Below, piece by piece: positions 35,288 through 44,134 of a DNA stretch of 64,000 bases. A program made the translations under genes and the position numbers. Positions within the stretch are counted from its first letter, which is position 1, and the number at the start of each line of letters is the position of its first letter. This DNA is from Thermoanaerobacter wiegelii Rt8.B1 (GTDB taxonomy: Bacteria; Bacillota; Thermoanaerobacteria; Thermoanaerobacterales; Thermoanaerobacteraceae). The stretch is taken from contig NC_015958.1 in the NCBI RefSeq assembly GCF_000147695.2, positions 970,501-1,034,500 on the forward strand, given 5' to 3'. The notes beneath the pieces were generated by a model. The model made no database searches. It had not been told where the DNA came from and saw only the letters and a list, made by a program, of their open reading frames with translations.

Positions 35288-35316
35288 TAAAAAGAGTGCT
35301 CTAGAGAGTGCTCTTT
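35288..35316 (+). terminator. Terminator after the NlpC/P60 gene
   Basis: AAAAGAGTGCTCT and AGAGTGCTCTTTTTT form a 13-bp stem with two wobble pairs, followed by a T run. Confidence 0.75.
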
Positions 35317-35399
35317 TTTATATTGACTATTTTTATTCCTTGAGATATTATATAATACTGTATACGCGATATAGCCTATTTTATGGAAGGAGATACCTT

Positions 35400-37235
35400 A
35401 TGAAATTTGTAAGAGAAGATGTAAGAAATATAGCCATTATTGCTCATGTTGATCATGGTAAAACTACTTTGGTTGATGCTATGCTTAAACAAAGCGGTAT
35501 TTTTAGGGCAAATGAAAAGGTTGAGGAAAGGATCTTGGATTTTAACGATTTAGAAAGAGAAAGAGGTATAACAATTCTTGCTAAAAATACTGCTGTTAGA
35601 TATAAAGATGTGAAAATAAATATAGTGGATACCCCAGGACATGCAGATTTTAGCGGTGAAGTAGAGCGAGTATTAAAAATGGTAGATGGAGTACTTTTGT
35701 TGGTAGATTCTTTTGAAGGACCTATGCCACAGACCCGTTTTGTATTAAGTAAAGCATTGGAACTGGATCTAAAACCTATAGTTGTCATAAATAAAATTGA
35801 TAGGCCTGATGCAAGGCCTCAGGAGGTTATTGACGAAGTCTTAGATCTATTTATTGAATTAGGAGCAAATGATGACCAAATTGATTTCCCTGTTGTCTAC
35901 ACCTCTGCAAAAGAAGGTATAGCAAAATTAAGTTTAGAAGAAGAGTCTCATGACTTGAGACCTCTTTTTGATACGATTTTAGACTATATTCCTGCACCAA
36001 TAGGAGATATTGAAGCACCATTACAACTTATAGTGACTACTTTAGATTATGATGATTACATTGGGAGAATTGCCATTGGAAAAGTAGTTAGAGGAAAAAT
36101 AATTTCAGGGGAAGAAGCGGCTATATGTAAAAGAGATGGGTCAATACAAAAAGTTCACATAAATAATCTATATCAGTTTGAAGGACTAAAAAGAGTGCAA
36201 GTAGAAGAAGCAAGCTTGGGAGATATTGTGGCGGTTTCTGGCATAAGCGATATTGAGATTGGAGAGACCATTGCAGATAGAGATAACCCCGAGGCGGTAG
36301 ACTTTGTTCGCATAGAAGAGCCAACAGTTTCTATGACTTTTAGTGTAAATACCAGTCCTTTTGCTGGAACTGAGGGTAAATACGTTACTTCAAGACATTT
36401 AAGAGAAAGGCTTTTTAAAGAGCTAGAGACAAACGTCGCATTGCGAGTTGAAGAAACAGATTCTACTGATTCTTTTAAGGTGTCTGGAAGAGGAGAGCTG
36501 CATCTTTCTATTTTAATTGAGACTATGAGACGGGAAGGGTATGAATTACAGGTTTCTAAGCCTACAGTGATTTTTAAAGAAATAAATGGAGTAAAAATGG
36601 AACCTATTGAACTTTTGACAATAGATATTCCTGAAGAATATATGGGAGTTGTGATGGAAAAATTAGGACCGAGAAAAGCTGAATTGATGGATATGCACAC
36701 ATTAAAGCCAGGAACTATAAGGCTTAAGTTTAAAATACCTACACGAGGCTTAATAGGGTATCGGTCTGAATTTTTAACAGATACAAAAGGAAATGGCATA
36801 ATGACCTCTGTCTTTTATGATTATGCACCTTACAAAGGAGACATTCCTTCTCGTACGAGAGGCGCTCTTGTAGCTTTTGAGACGGGGGTTGCGACAACTT
36901 ATGGCCTTTACAATGCTCAAGAGAGAGGGACACTTTTTGTAGAGCCAGGTACAAAAGTGTATGAAGGGATGGTTGTGGGAGTTAATTCAAGAAGTGGAGA
37001 TATTGATGTCAATGTATGTAAGAAAAAACATGTGACAAATTTAAGGTCTGCAACGGCGGATGAGGCTTTGAGGCTATCTCCTGTAAAAAAAATGTCCTTA
37101 GAAGAAGCATTAGAGTTTATAGATAATGATGAATTAGTGGAAGTTACTCCTCAAAGCATTAGAATACGAAAAAAGATTTTGGATTCACAACAAAGATATA
37201 AAAATGCAAAATATAATCGAGTAGGAGCTGAATAA
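35400..37235 (+). CDS. typA: Ribosome-binding GTPase TypA/BipA
   Basis: 611 residues from ATG 35400 (RBS GGAAGGAG). G motifs: [49 protein letters not shown]-like domains III and V follow, plus the BipA C-terminal domain ([16 protein letters not shown]). It assists ribosome assembly and stress adaptation. The last codons, N-R-V-G-A-E and the stop at 37233, are not native: they are read from the antisense group II intron inserted at 37216. With a one-base choice of junction, the intron-free frame would read AKYK-stop just before a terminator hairpin. Confidence 0.93.
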   Translation: MKFVREDVRNIAIIAHVDHGKTTLVDAMLKQSGIFRANEKVEERILDFNDLERERGITILAKNTAVRYKDVKINIVDTPGHADFSGEVERVLKMVDGVLLLVDSFEGPMPQTRFVLSKALELDLKPIVVINKIDRPDARPQEVIDEVLDLFIELGANDDQIDFPVVYTSAKEGIAKLSLEEESHDLRPLFDTILDYIPAPIGDIEAPLQLIVTTLDYDDYIGRIAIGKVVRGKIISGEEAAICKRDGSIQKVHINNLYQFEGLKRVQVEEASLGDIVAVSGISDIEIGETIADRDNPEAVDFVRIEEPTVSMTFSVNTSPFAGTEGKYVTSRHLRERLFKELETNVALRVEETDSTDSFKVSGRGELHLSILIETMRREGYELQVSKPTVIFKEINGVKMEPIELLTIDIPEEYMGVVMEKLGPRKAELMDMHTLKPGTIRLKFKIPTRGLIGYRSEFLTDTKGNGIMTSVFYDYAPYKGDIPSRTRGALVAFETGVATTYGLYNAQERGTLFVEPGTKVYEGMVVGVNSRSGDIDVNVCKKKHVTNLRSATADEALRLSPVKKMSLEEALEFIDNDELVEVTPQSIRIRKKILDSQQRYKNAKYNRVGAE

Positions 37236-37875
37236 TTATTTTATTCAGCGTCCTCTCACACCACCGTACGTACCGTTCGGTATACGGCGGTTCATTAGGA
37301 ATTATGTACAATTCTTAGTACATCATTTCTTCCATCCCTTGACGCCGATGATATACTATGCACTTCCGTTGTCTTTTGAAATTCCCTTTCTCTATCCAAC
37401 GGATAGCCTCTTTGTTGAGTTGTCTGCAGTCTTCGCATATCTCTCGAGTTCATAAGATTTCCGAAACCTCCTAATGTTCAGTCCTTCCTTATCTATTCAT
37501 GTCTAGATAAGTACTATGACCTCTGCTGACTTCTCAAGGTTCAGCCATACATCACTGTATGGGTTGTCACTTCATATTTTACTTCCATGACTTATCCTTG
37601 AGACCTCCCCGGGTAAGAACGATTGCTTTCATCTCATATATCTGCCAGATTTACTGTATGGGATTCGGGTAGTGTTGGACTTTGTTTTGATGTGCAAACT
37701 CATCCATCCCAATTCAGCCTCTTATCTGGTTCTTGTTCATCAGACCGAGATTTTGCCTTAAGCTTCCTTCAGATTCCACCTCACGATGGACACCCTTGCT
37801 CTCGGCTAGTGGTTCCCACTACCAAGCCCACAGCGGACTTTCACCGCCTAGCTATCGCCCATGCCGGGCGCACAC
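37216..37875 (-). mobile_element. Group IIC intron, ORF-less, copy B (antisense to typA)
   Basis: Reverse complement of 11095-11754, the same 660-nt length, and apparently identical wherever compared. On the minus strand it starts GTGTGCGCCCGGCATGGGC at 37875 and ends CTACTCGAT at 37216; the 3' boundary is uncertain by one base. The 5' exon is the hairpin AAGGAGCC-AAAAA-GGCTCCCTT plus ATTT, a textbook IIC target after a terminator. Domain IV carries only the maturase leader stub. Its far end lies inside the typA frame. Confidence 0.92.
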
Positions 37876-37879
37876 AAAT

Positions 37880-37900
37880 AAGGGAGCCTTTTTGGCTCCT
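37880..37900. terminator. Terminator hairpin at the intron insertion site
   Basis: AAGGGAGCC-TTTTT-GGCTCCTTT, likely the shared terminator of typA and the convergent transglycosylase gene. The intron now separates it from typA. Confidence 0.75.
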
Positions 37901-37903
37901 TTA

Positions 37904-38464
37904 TTATTTATTATATAAGTCATTTAAAATTTTGTTTATATAATTTATAGTTTCTTGGTAAGGGGGAATACCTTGATATTTTTCTACTGATTGAGGACCA
38001 GCATTATATGCAGCTAATGCTAATCTTATGTCATGGTAAGTATCCAACAAATTTTTTAGGTATCTTACTCCTCCATCTATATTTTGAGAAGGGTCAAAAG
38101 GATTGGATACATTTAATTCCTTTGCAGTTGAAGGCATAAGCTGCATAAGTCCCATCGCTCCTGCAGAAGAAACTGCGAATGGATTAAAATTAGACTCTGC
38201 TTTGATGACCGCTCTGATGAGATTTGCATCTACATTATATTTTTGACTGGCCCGTTGTATTAAATCTTCAATTTGTTGTAAATTTGTATTTTTTGATGGC
38301 GCATTATTACTCACATTTCCTGAATTGTATTGTTGATTTTCTATAGCATTGTTTAAAACTTCAGCAAAAGGTTTATCAGTGTTAAATATTTTTATATTAG
38401 CAGGGAGTCTGCTTTGAATTTCGCGAAATTTATTTTCAATTATTTGATTTACAATATTTGTCAA
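37904..38464 (-). CDS. Lytic transglycosylase (SLT domain)
   Basis: 186 residues from TTG at 38462-38464, RBS AGGAGGGA. No signal peptide. An Asn/Gln-rich linker (about 45-70) precedes the SLT domain: [18 protein letters not shown] with the catalytic Glu, [40 protein letters not shown] and YINKIL. It resembles flagellar or phage-type small SLT proteins. Convergent with typA. Confidence 0.88.
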   Translation of the reverse strand: MTNIVNQIIENKFREIQSRLPANIKIFNTDKPFAEVLNNAIENQQYNSGNVSNNAPSKNTNLQQIEDLIQRASQKYNVDANLIRAVIKAESNFNPFAVSSAGAMGLMQLMPSTAKELNVSNPFDPSQNIDGGVRYLKNLLDTYHDIRLALAAYNAGPQSVEKYQGIPPYQETINYINKILNDLYNK

Positions 38465-38600
38465 TTCAATCCCTCCTATAATATATAATTCGACAAAATT
38501 CTTCTAAAACCTCTTTTAAAAGTGCAAATTAGTAAAAAAGTCCTATTAAAATTTTTAAAGGATTTTTTAAAGGAGTATAGTATAATATAAGTAAAGGTTT

Positions 38601-39392
38601 ATGGTAAGGGTTGATAAAGAGATGAAAAACGAAAGAATGCTGGAAGTTTTAATTGTTGTATTAATAATTCCTCTAGTTTCTCTTTTAGCAGGTTATTTCA
38701 TTTCAAAAGATATTGTAGAGCCTAACATTTCAAAAACAAATGACAGTGATAATCTTAAAGAGATGGTTGTTAAAGGAATTGACTTGTTTGAAGTTGTTTT
38801 AGGCAGCTATTCAGATTTTGATACTGCAAAGTATCAGGATGATTTAATGAAGATGAAGGGAGTTTATTCCTTTGTTAGTAAAGATTCTGACAAATATTTG
38901 TTAATAGGTGGAATATTTTTAGATAGAGAACAAGCTGCTTTATTTTCTTCTTCCTTAAAGTCTCAAGGCATTTCCAGTGAAGTATATGTAAAAAGAGGGC
39001 CTTCTATAAAAATTGCATATGACAAGAAATTAACATCAGAAATGGATGTTTTTATGAACAAATTACAAGATTTTCAACAAATTTTTGATTATATGTCGGC
39101 TCTTTCTTATAAGGCTTTTAATGACAAATTAGAAAAACAAGAATTAGAGCAATTAAAGAGAAAAGTAGATAGTTTTAAAAATAGTAAGGAGGATTTTGGA
39201 AAAGAAGAAGTGACAATACTAATACAAAAGACGATAAAAATTGTCGATAAAGTAACAAATGATATTAAAAAAATTGAAATATCAGCTGCTTTAGAAGATG
39301 GGAATACCTTTAGTTTATTGCAAGAAAGTTTATGGCAATCTTGCGAAGAATATAATACCTTTTTAAAGACAATTGTTACGCAGAACCAATAA
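38601..39392 (+). CDS. Membrane-anchored SPOR-like protein
   Basis: 263 residues. One helix (about 14-34) then an extracellular part with a SPOR-like pattern: LFEVVLGSYSDFDTAKYQDDL, KYLLIGGIFLDREQAALFSSS and LKSQGISSEVYVK. The rest is helical and Lys-rich. SPOR domains bind denuded glycan strands, so a wall role is possible; the match is by pattern only. Start ATG 38601, with AAAGG upstream; an ATG at 38622 is also possible. Confidence 0.65.
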   Translation: MVRVDKEMKNERMLEVLIVVLIIPLVSLLAGYFISKDIVEPNISKTNDSDNLKEMVVKGIDLFEVVLGSYSDFDTAKYQDDLMKMKGVYSFVSKDSDKYLLIGGIFLDREQAALFSSSLKSQGISSEVYVKRGPSIKIAYDKKLTSEMDVFMNKLQDFQQIFDYMSALSYKAFNDKLEKQELEQLKRKVDSFKNSKEDFGKEEVTILIQKTIKIVDKVTNDIKKIEISAALEDGNTFSLLQESLWQSCEEYNTFLKTIVTQNQ

Positions 39393-39406
39393 TGAGGTGT
39401 TAAGGT

Positions 39407-39760
39407 ATGAAATTAAAAGAGGTAAAAGAAATTTTAAATGCAGAAGTTATGGTAGGGGAAGAAAAATTAGAAGAAGAAGTGTTTACTGCCTGTGGAGCAG
39501 ACTTGATGAGTGATGTTTTGGCCTCAAAGGACGAAAAGGCTGTGCTTTTGACAGGGCTTACTAATGTGCAGGTTATAAGAACTGCAGAAGTAGTGGGAGA
39601 TATTAAATGTATAGTGTTTGTAAGAGGTAAGACTCCGGGAGAGGACATATTGGAACTTGCTAAAAAAGCAGGACTTGTGATAATGAAAACAAGACATCCT
39701 CTTTATATTGCCTGTGGCCTTTTGTATTCTAATGGCCTTACTTGTAGAAGTGGTGAATGA
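39407..39760 (+). CDS. DRTGG-domain protein
   Basis: 117 residues, a stand-alone DRTGG-type domain: LKEVKEILNAEVMVGEE, VFTACGADLMSDVLAS, VLLTGLTNVQVIRTAEVV, IVFVRGKTPGEDIL. Such domains occur beside CBS and kinase domains and may bind nucleotides. It opens a tight run of five genes around the sensory hydrogenase. A paralogue is at 41504-41839. RBS GAGGTGTTAAGG. Confidence 0.8.
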   Translation: MKLKEVKEILNAEVMVGEEKLEEEVFTACGADLMSDVLASKDEKAVLLTGLTNVQVIRTAEVVGDIKCIVFVRGKTPGEDILELAKKAGLVIMKTRHPLYIACGLLYSNGLTCRSGE

Positions 39761-39761
39761 A

Positions 39762-40181
39762 ATGGTACTTTATAGTTTAGATTTTGATGTTAAAGCGAGA
39801 GATTTTGATTCTGCAGGAGAGGTTTCCAGCAATTTGAGAGCAGTGTTAAAACAGCTTTCCTTAAATCCAGATGTTGTAAGGAGAAGTTGCATAGCTTGTT
39901 ATGAAGCAGAGATGAATATAATAATTCATTCTTATGGAGGTCACATGAAAATAGAAATTTTTGGCGATAAAATACGCATAACTGCAGAAGACACAGGTCC
40001 TGGAATAGAAGACATTGAACTTGCCATGAAAGAAGGATATTCTACTGCTCCTGAAGAGATAAGGGAAATGGGATTTGGAGCCGGCATGGGGCTTCCTAAT
40101 ATGAAGGAAAATTCGGATTTCATGGAGATAAAAAGCAGTAAAGAGGGAACAACTGTGGTGATGGAAATTTTATTTAAGTAG
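39762..40181 (+). CDS. HATPase_c anti-sigma/serine-kinase-like protein (RsbW type)
   Basis: 139 residues from ATG 39762, one base after the previous stop. GHKL ATPase boxes: CYEAEMNIIIHSYGG (N box), AEDTGPGIEDIE (G1), EMGFGAGMGLPNMKE (G2). No histidine-phosphorylation domain, so it works as a switch kinase or anti-sigma factor. In sensory hydrogenase clusters such ATPases are candidate signal outputs. Confidence 0.8.
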   Translation: MVLYSLDFDVKARDFDSAGEVSSNLRAVLKQLSLNPDVVRRSCIACYEAEMNIIIHSYGGHMKIEIFGDKIRITAEDTGPGIEDIELAMKEGYSTAPEEIREMGFGAGMGLPNMKENSDFMEIKSSKEGTTVVMEILFK

Positions 40182-40189
40182 GTGATAAA

Positions 40190-41497
40190 ATGTCATATTT
40201 TCACTCTGTGACATTAGATAAGGATAGATGTAGAGGGTGTACTAATTGCATAAAAAGATGTCCTACAGAGGCAATAAGGGTAAGAGATGGGAAAGCAAGG
40301 ATTATAAATGAAAGGTGCATAGATTGTGGTGAATGTATACGTGTGTGCCCATATCATGCTAAATTGGCGGTAACTGATAGTTTGGATATGATGAAAAATT
40401 TTAAGTACAAGATTGCACTTCCTGCTCCTTCTTTATATGGACAATTTAGGGATTTAACTATTAATCAAATATTGAGTGCTTTACTGGATATAGGATTTGA
40501 TGAGGTTTTTGAAGTAGCATATGCTGCTGAAATTGTTTCTAAGTTTACGCGGGAAGCATTGGCAAAAGGGAATTTAAAAAAGCCAGTTATATCTTCTGCT
40601 TGTCCTGCTGTTGTGCGACTTGTACAAATCAAATTTCCTTCTTTGATTGATAATTTATTGGATATATGTTCTCCTATGGATACTGCGGCAATATTAGCGA
40701 AAAAGGAGGCAATTAAAAAGACGGGACTAAATGAAGAGGAAATAGGAGTTTTTTTCATTTCCCCTTGTGCTGCAAAAGTGACAAGTGGGAAAAATCCTAT
40801 TGGTATAGAAAAATCCAAAATTGATGGGGTTTTTTCTATGAAAGAAATATATGGCCTAATCATTGAAAAAGCTAAGACTACTGTTGTCAGAGATTTAAGC
40901 AAAGCTTCTATGATAGGTGTTGGATGGGCAAACTCTGGTGGAGAAGCATTTGGTACTTTTACAGAAAATAGTATTTATGTAGACGGGATACACAATGTTG
41001 TAGATGTTCTAGAAGAGATTGAATTAGGAAAATTGAACGATTTAGACTTTTTTGAAGGGCTTGCATGTATCGGTGGGTGTATTGGTGGACCTTTGACTGT
41101 TGAAAATAATTTTGTGGCCAAAAACAGAATAAGAAAACTGACGGAAAAACTTCCCAAAAGAGAAGAGCCTATGTTTGATGAGAAAGATATTGATTTTGAA
41201 GAGGTGAAATGGAAAAAGAAAATAGAAAAAAGTGAAGTTATGAAGTTGGACAAAGATATTTCTAAGGCGCTCGAAATGATGAAACAAATAGACACACAAT
41301 ACAAAGCCTTACCAGGACTTGACTGTGGATCTTGTGGTTCACCTACTTGTAGGGCATTGGCAGAAGATATAGTGAAAGGTTATGCTACGGAATATGATTG
41401 CATTTTTATATTAAAAGACAAAATAAAAAATTTGTCTCAAGAATTAAATGAACTTGCAGGTAAAATTCCTCCAGTTTTAAGTGAGGGAAAGGAGTGA
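40190..41497 (+). CDS. hydS: Putative sensory [FeFe]-hydrogenase (group D, HydS)
   Basis: 435 residues. Two N-terminal [4Fe-4S] sites (CRGCTNCIKRCP, CIDCGECIRVCP), then a catalytic-type domain whose H-cluster Cys are kept: C138 (SSACPAV), C193 (SPCAAK), C293 and C297 (ACIGGCIGG). The residue before C138 is Ala137, where catalytic enzymes have the proton-relay Cys. This is the hallmark of the T. mathranii HydS described as a slow, putative H2 sensor. A C-terminal Fe-S domain follows (LDCGSCGSPTCRALAEDIV). There is no PAS domain. Neighbouring ATPase, DRTGG and PHP genes suggest signalling. Confidence 0.88.
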   Translation: MSYFHSVTLDKDRCRGCTNCIKRCPTEAIRVRDGKARIINERCIDCGECIRVCPYHAKLAVTDSLDMMKNFKYKIALPAPSLYGQFRDLTINQILSALLDIGFDEVFEVAYAAEIVSKFTREALAKGNLKKPVISSACPAVVRLVQIKFPSLIDNLLDICSPMDTAAILAKKEAIKKTGLNEEEIGVFFISPCAAKVTSGKNPIGIEKSKIDGVFSMKEIYGLIIEKAKTTVVRDLSKASMIGVGWANSGGEAFGTFTENSIYVDGIHNVVDVLEEIELGKLNDLDFFEGLACIGGCIGGPLTVENNFVAKNRIRKLTEKLPKREEPMFDEKDIDFEEVKWKKKIEKSEVMKLDKDISKALEMMKQIDTQYKALPGLDCGSCGSPTCRALAEDIVKGYATEYDCIFILKDKIKNLSQELNELAGKIPPVLSEGKE

Positions 41498-41503
41498 AAT
41501 GTT

Positions 41504-41839
41504 ATGAGGATAAAAGTAGCTGATCTTGTCAACAGAGGATTTAAATTAGTTGCAGGGGGCAACGGAATTGACAAAGAAATTGAGGGGGTGTATATATGCG
41601 ACCTTTTAAGTTGGGTTATGGCCCATGCAAAAGCAAAGAGCGCCTGGATAACAATTCAAACTCATGTAAATATCGTAGCAGTAGCTTTGTTGGCCGAAAT
41701 AAGTTGTATAATAATTCCTGAAGATGCGAAATTAGATGAAGAAGCTAAGAAAAAGGCTGATGAAGAAGGCATCCCTATATTAAGTTTTACAGGGACTTCT
41801 TATGAAGCGGCAATAACTTTGTACGAGATGATGAAATGA
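41504..41839 (+). CDS. DRTGG-domain protein, second copy
   Basis: 111 residues. RIKVADLVNRGFKLVAGG, VYICDLLSWVMAHAKAKS, VAVALLAEISCIIIPED match the DRTGG family and, more loosely, the protein at 39407. Six bases after hydS with an AAGGAG site; its stop overlaps the PHP gene start. Confidence 0.78.
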   Translation: MRIKVADLVNRGFKLVAGGNGIDKEIEGVYICDLLSWVMAHAKAKSAWITIQTHVNIVAVALLAEISCIIIPEDAKLDEEAKKKADEEGIPILSFTGTSYEAAITLYEMMK

Positions 41840-42540
41840 TGCTTTATTATGATTTGCACATTCATACGGCTTTATCCCCTTGCGCTTCTGATGATATGAC
41901 TCCTAACAATATTGTCAATATGGCTTCTATAAAAGGACTTGATGTAATAGCTATAACAGACCACAACAGCGCAAAAAATGTGAAAGCTGTGTATAATCTT
42001 GGATTAAAAAAAGGCTTGATAGTAGTGCCTGGTATAGAGGTACAGACAAGAGAAGAGGTTCACATACTTTGTTATTTTTATTCAGTAGATGAATGTGCAA
42101 AATTTAGTGAAATTATTAACGAAAATTTGATAAAAATTAAAAATGAAAAAACAATCTTTGGGAATCAATTTGTAATGGATGAAGAAGATAATGTTATAGA
42201 AGAAATAGATTACTCATTGTTAATTTCGTCAAATTTGAGCATTAATGAAATTTTTGAATACATGGAGGGCAAGGGGGTAGCAGTCCCTGCCCATGTAAAT
42301 CGGCCTTCCTATAGCATTGTATCAAATCTTGGATTTATTCCTAATATTAAAAATTTAACAACAATTGAGATATCAAAAGGTATTGTGACAGAAAATTTTT
42401 TACACTCATATCCTGAATATGGAAAATATAAAATTATAAGGTCTTCGGATGCTCATTATTTAGGAGATATTTCTGAAAGAGAAGAATTCCTACCATGCGA
42501 GTTTGGATTAAAAAGCATTGTAGATTGGCTTTATGGCTAA
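41836..42540 (+). CDS. PHP-domain phosphoesterase
   Basis: 234 residues. Metal-binding PHP motifs in order: DLHIHTALSPCASDDM, AITDHNSAKN, PGIEVQTREEVHILCYF, AHVNRPSYSI and SSDAHYLGDI. Related to YciV/TrpH-type 3'-5' phosphoesterases that act on short nucleic acids or nucleotides. ATGA overlap with the preceding gene. Last gene of the sensory cluster; its ligand or substrate in H2 signalling is unknown. Confidence 0.88.
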   Translation: MMLYYDLHIHTALSPCASDDMTPNNIVNMASIKGLDVIAITDHNSAKNVKAVYNLGLKKGLIVVPGIEVQTREEVHILCYFYSVDECAKFSEIINENLIKIKNEKTIFGNQFVMDEEDNVIEEIDYSLLISSNLSINEIFEYMEGKGVAVPAHVNRPSYSIVSNLGFIPNIKNLTTIEISKGIVTENFLHSYPEYGKYKIIRSSDAHYLGDISEREEFLPCEFGLKSIVDWLYG

Positions 42541-42603
42541 TATTTTTTGGAATCCTACTAAATTAGTTGGGATTATCAGAAAATAAAAATTTTTTATAAA
42601 AAC

Positions 42604-42621
42604 TTGTTAAAAATTTAATAA
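42604..42621 (+). promoter_or_regulatory. Probable Rex operator over the hydrogenase promoter
   Basis: TTGTTAAAAATTTAATAA matches the Rex consensus TTGTTAA-N4-TTAACAA with one mismatch. A TATAAT at 42630-42635 (or TATGAT at 42625) is the likely -10, so the operator covers the -35 region. Rex senses NADH/NAD+ and commonly controls fermentation and hydrogenase genes in Clostridia. The rest of the 42541-42709 gap holds only AT-rich leader and the ribosome site. Confidence 0.65.
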
Positions 42622-42709
42622 AGTTATGATATAATATTAACGAATAGTGAACAAAAAGTTTACAAAAGATATGGGATATGAAATTTTTAATTCACAAGGA
42701 GGGAAATAA

Positions 42710-43192
42710 ATGGAGACCTTATACCAAAAATTCGGTAAAGAGAAAGTAGAGAGGTTTAAAAAGGCTTTAGAGGAATTAAAAAATATCCCTGGCTCTTTGA
42801 TTGCAATTATGAATGAGGCTCAAGAAATTTTTGGATATCTTCCTATTGAAGTTCAACTTTATATTTCAAAAGAAATGAATGTGCCTTTGACAGAAATATT
42901 CGGAATAGCTACTTTTTATTCAAGGTTTACCTTAAAGCCTTCGGGTAAATACAAGATCAATTTGTGTATGGGAACAGCTTGTTATGTAAGAGGAGCTGCA
43001 ATGGTATTAGGAAAAATAAAAGAGAAATTGGGAATTCAAGTAGGCGAAACAACTCCAGACGGGAAATTTTCTTTAGAACCTACTAGGTGTCTTGGAGCTT
43101 GCGGCTTGGCTCCTGTTATGATGATAAATGGTGAAGTTTTTGGAAGATTAACTCCTGATGATGTGGATGAAATATTAAGTAAATTTGAGTAA
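42710..43192 (+). CDS. hydC: NAD-linked [FeFe]-hydrogenase, [2Fe-2S] subunit (NuoE-like)
   Basis: 160 residues. NuoE family: helical front (IPGSLIAIMNEAQEIFGYLP, PLTEIFGIATFYSRF) and a thioredoxin-like [2Fe-2S] domain with Cys in NLCMGTACYVRGA and RCLGACGLAPV. It relays electrons between the flavin subunit and hydrogenase. First gene of the catalytic operon; RBS AAGGAGGG, and a probable Rex operator 90 bases upstream. Confidence 0.92.
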   Translation: METLYQKFGKEKVERFKKALEELKNIPGSLIAIMNEAQEIFGYLPIEVQLYISKEMNVPLTEIFGIATFYSRFTLKPSGKYKINLCMGTACYVRGAAMVLGKIKEKLGIQVGETTPDGKFSLEPTRCLGACGLAPVMMINGEVFGRLTPDDVDEILSKFE

Positions 43193-43205
43193 GAGTTTGA
43201 TTGTT

Positions 43206-43751
43206 ATGAAAGAATTAGCTCTTTATATATTAGATTTGTCACAAAATAGCATAAGAGCAGGAGCAAAAAATATTTATATTGAAATAAATATAGATACTTC
43301 AAAAGATATGCTTAAAGTATCTATAGAAGATGATGGATGTGGAATGAATGAAAAATTTCTAAAAAAAGTCACAGACCCTTTTATAACCACAAGAAAGGAA
43401 AGAAAAGTAGGACTTGGAATTCCGCTCTTTAAGGAGCTTGCCCAGCTGTGTGAAGGAAACTTTGAGATTTTTTCTGAAGAAGGGAAAGGAACCAAAATAA
43501 TAGGTACTTTTAAGCTTTCAAGTATAGACCTTGTTCCAATAGGAGATATGGCTTCAACAATTGTATCTTTGATATTATCTGCACCAGAGGTCGACATTGT
43601 GTATAAATACAGCAAAGATGGCTATGAGTTTTTGTTTGATACTAAAGAACTCAGAAAAGTGCTAAAAGAAGTCAGTTTAAATGATATTAAGGTATTAAAT
43701 TGGATAAAGGAATATGTAAAAGAGAATATGAAAGGTGATATGGAGGTGTAA
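43206..43751 (+). CDS. HATPase_c domain protein within the hydrogenase operon
   Basis: 181 residues from ATG 43206; TTG codons at 43185 and 43197 are alternatives. GHKL boxes: LSQNSIRAGAKNIYI (N), EDDGCGMNEKF (G1), ERKVGLGIPLFKELAQ (G2). It lacks sensor and phospho-His domains. It lies between hydC and the ferredoxin gene, an arrangement seen in clostridial hydrogenase operons. Its job there is not established; signalling or regulation is likely. Confidence 0.8.
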   Translation: MKELALYILDLSQNSIRAGAKNIYIEINIDTSKDMLKVSIEDDGCGMNEKFLKKVTDPFITTRKERKVGLGIPLFKELAQLCEGNFEIFSEEGKGTKIIGTFKLSSIDLVPIGDMASTIVSLILSAPEVDIVYKYSKDGYEFLFDTKELRKVLKEVSLNDIKVLNWIKEYVKENMKGDMEV

Positions 43752-43753
43752 TA

Positions 43754-44119
43754 ATGAAATCTATAGAAGAATTAGAAAAAATCAGGAAAGAGACATTGGA
43801 AAAAATAAATTTGAGAAAAGATAGGTCAGGCATAAGGATTGCCGTTGGAATGGCTACTTGTGGTATTGCGGCAGGAGCAAGGCCTGTCATGATGGCGATA
43901 TTAGATGAGCTCAGTAAAAGGAATGTGACTGATGTAATTGTCACAGAGACTGGTTGTATAGGTATGTGTAAACTAGAACCTATTGTAGATGTTTATGTTC
44001 CAGGACAAGAAAAAGTAACCTACGTAAAGGTTGATGAGAAAAAGGCAAGACAAATAGTTGTTGAACATGTTATAAATGGTCATCCAATCAGAGAATGGAC
44101 TATTGAAAATTACGAATAG
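43754..44119 (+). CDS. hydD: Thioredoxin-like [2Fe-2S] ferredoxin, hydrogenase subunit
   Basis: 121 residues. A helical start, then the thioredoxin-like ferredoxin fold with Cys in MATCGIAAGA and ETGCIGMCKLEP, only three in the usual positions. Homologous to the front of the next subunit. In the Caldanaerobacter subterraneus (formerly T. tengcongensis) enzyme a fourth small subunit is described; this gene is the natural candidate, so the symbol is tentative. RBS GGAGGTG. Confidence 0.75.
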   Translation: MKSIEELEKIRKETLEKINLRKDRSGIRIAVGMATCGIAAGARPVMMAILDELSKRNVTDVIVTETGCIGMCKLEPIVDVYVPGQEKVTYVKVDEKKARQIVVEHVINGHPIREWTIENYE

Positions 44120-44134
44120 AGGAGGGGAAATAGC

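Noticed and set aside
35277..35399. Longer N terminus for TypA
   Set aside because: The extra 41 residues overlap a terminator hairpin, and the true start at 35400 has a strong site and the family's usual beginning.
37623..37943. Open frame of 106 codons across the group II intron, also seen at 11063-11347
   Set aside because: It is antisense to the ribozyme core and exists only because the intron lacks stops in that frame.
43185..43205. TTG start for the HATPase protein inside the hydC stop region
   Set aside because: The family start is MKELALYILDL, and the ATG at 43206 matches it, though the ribosome site is weak in either case.
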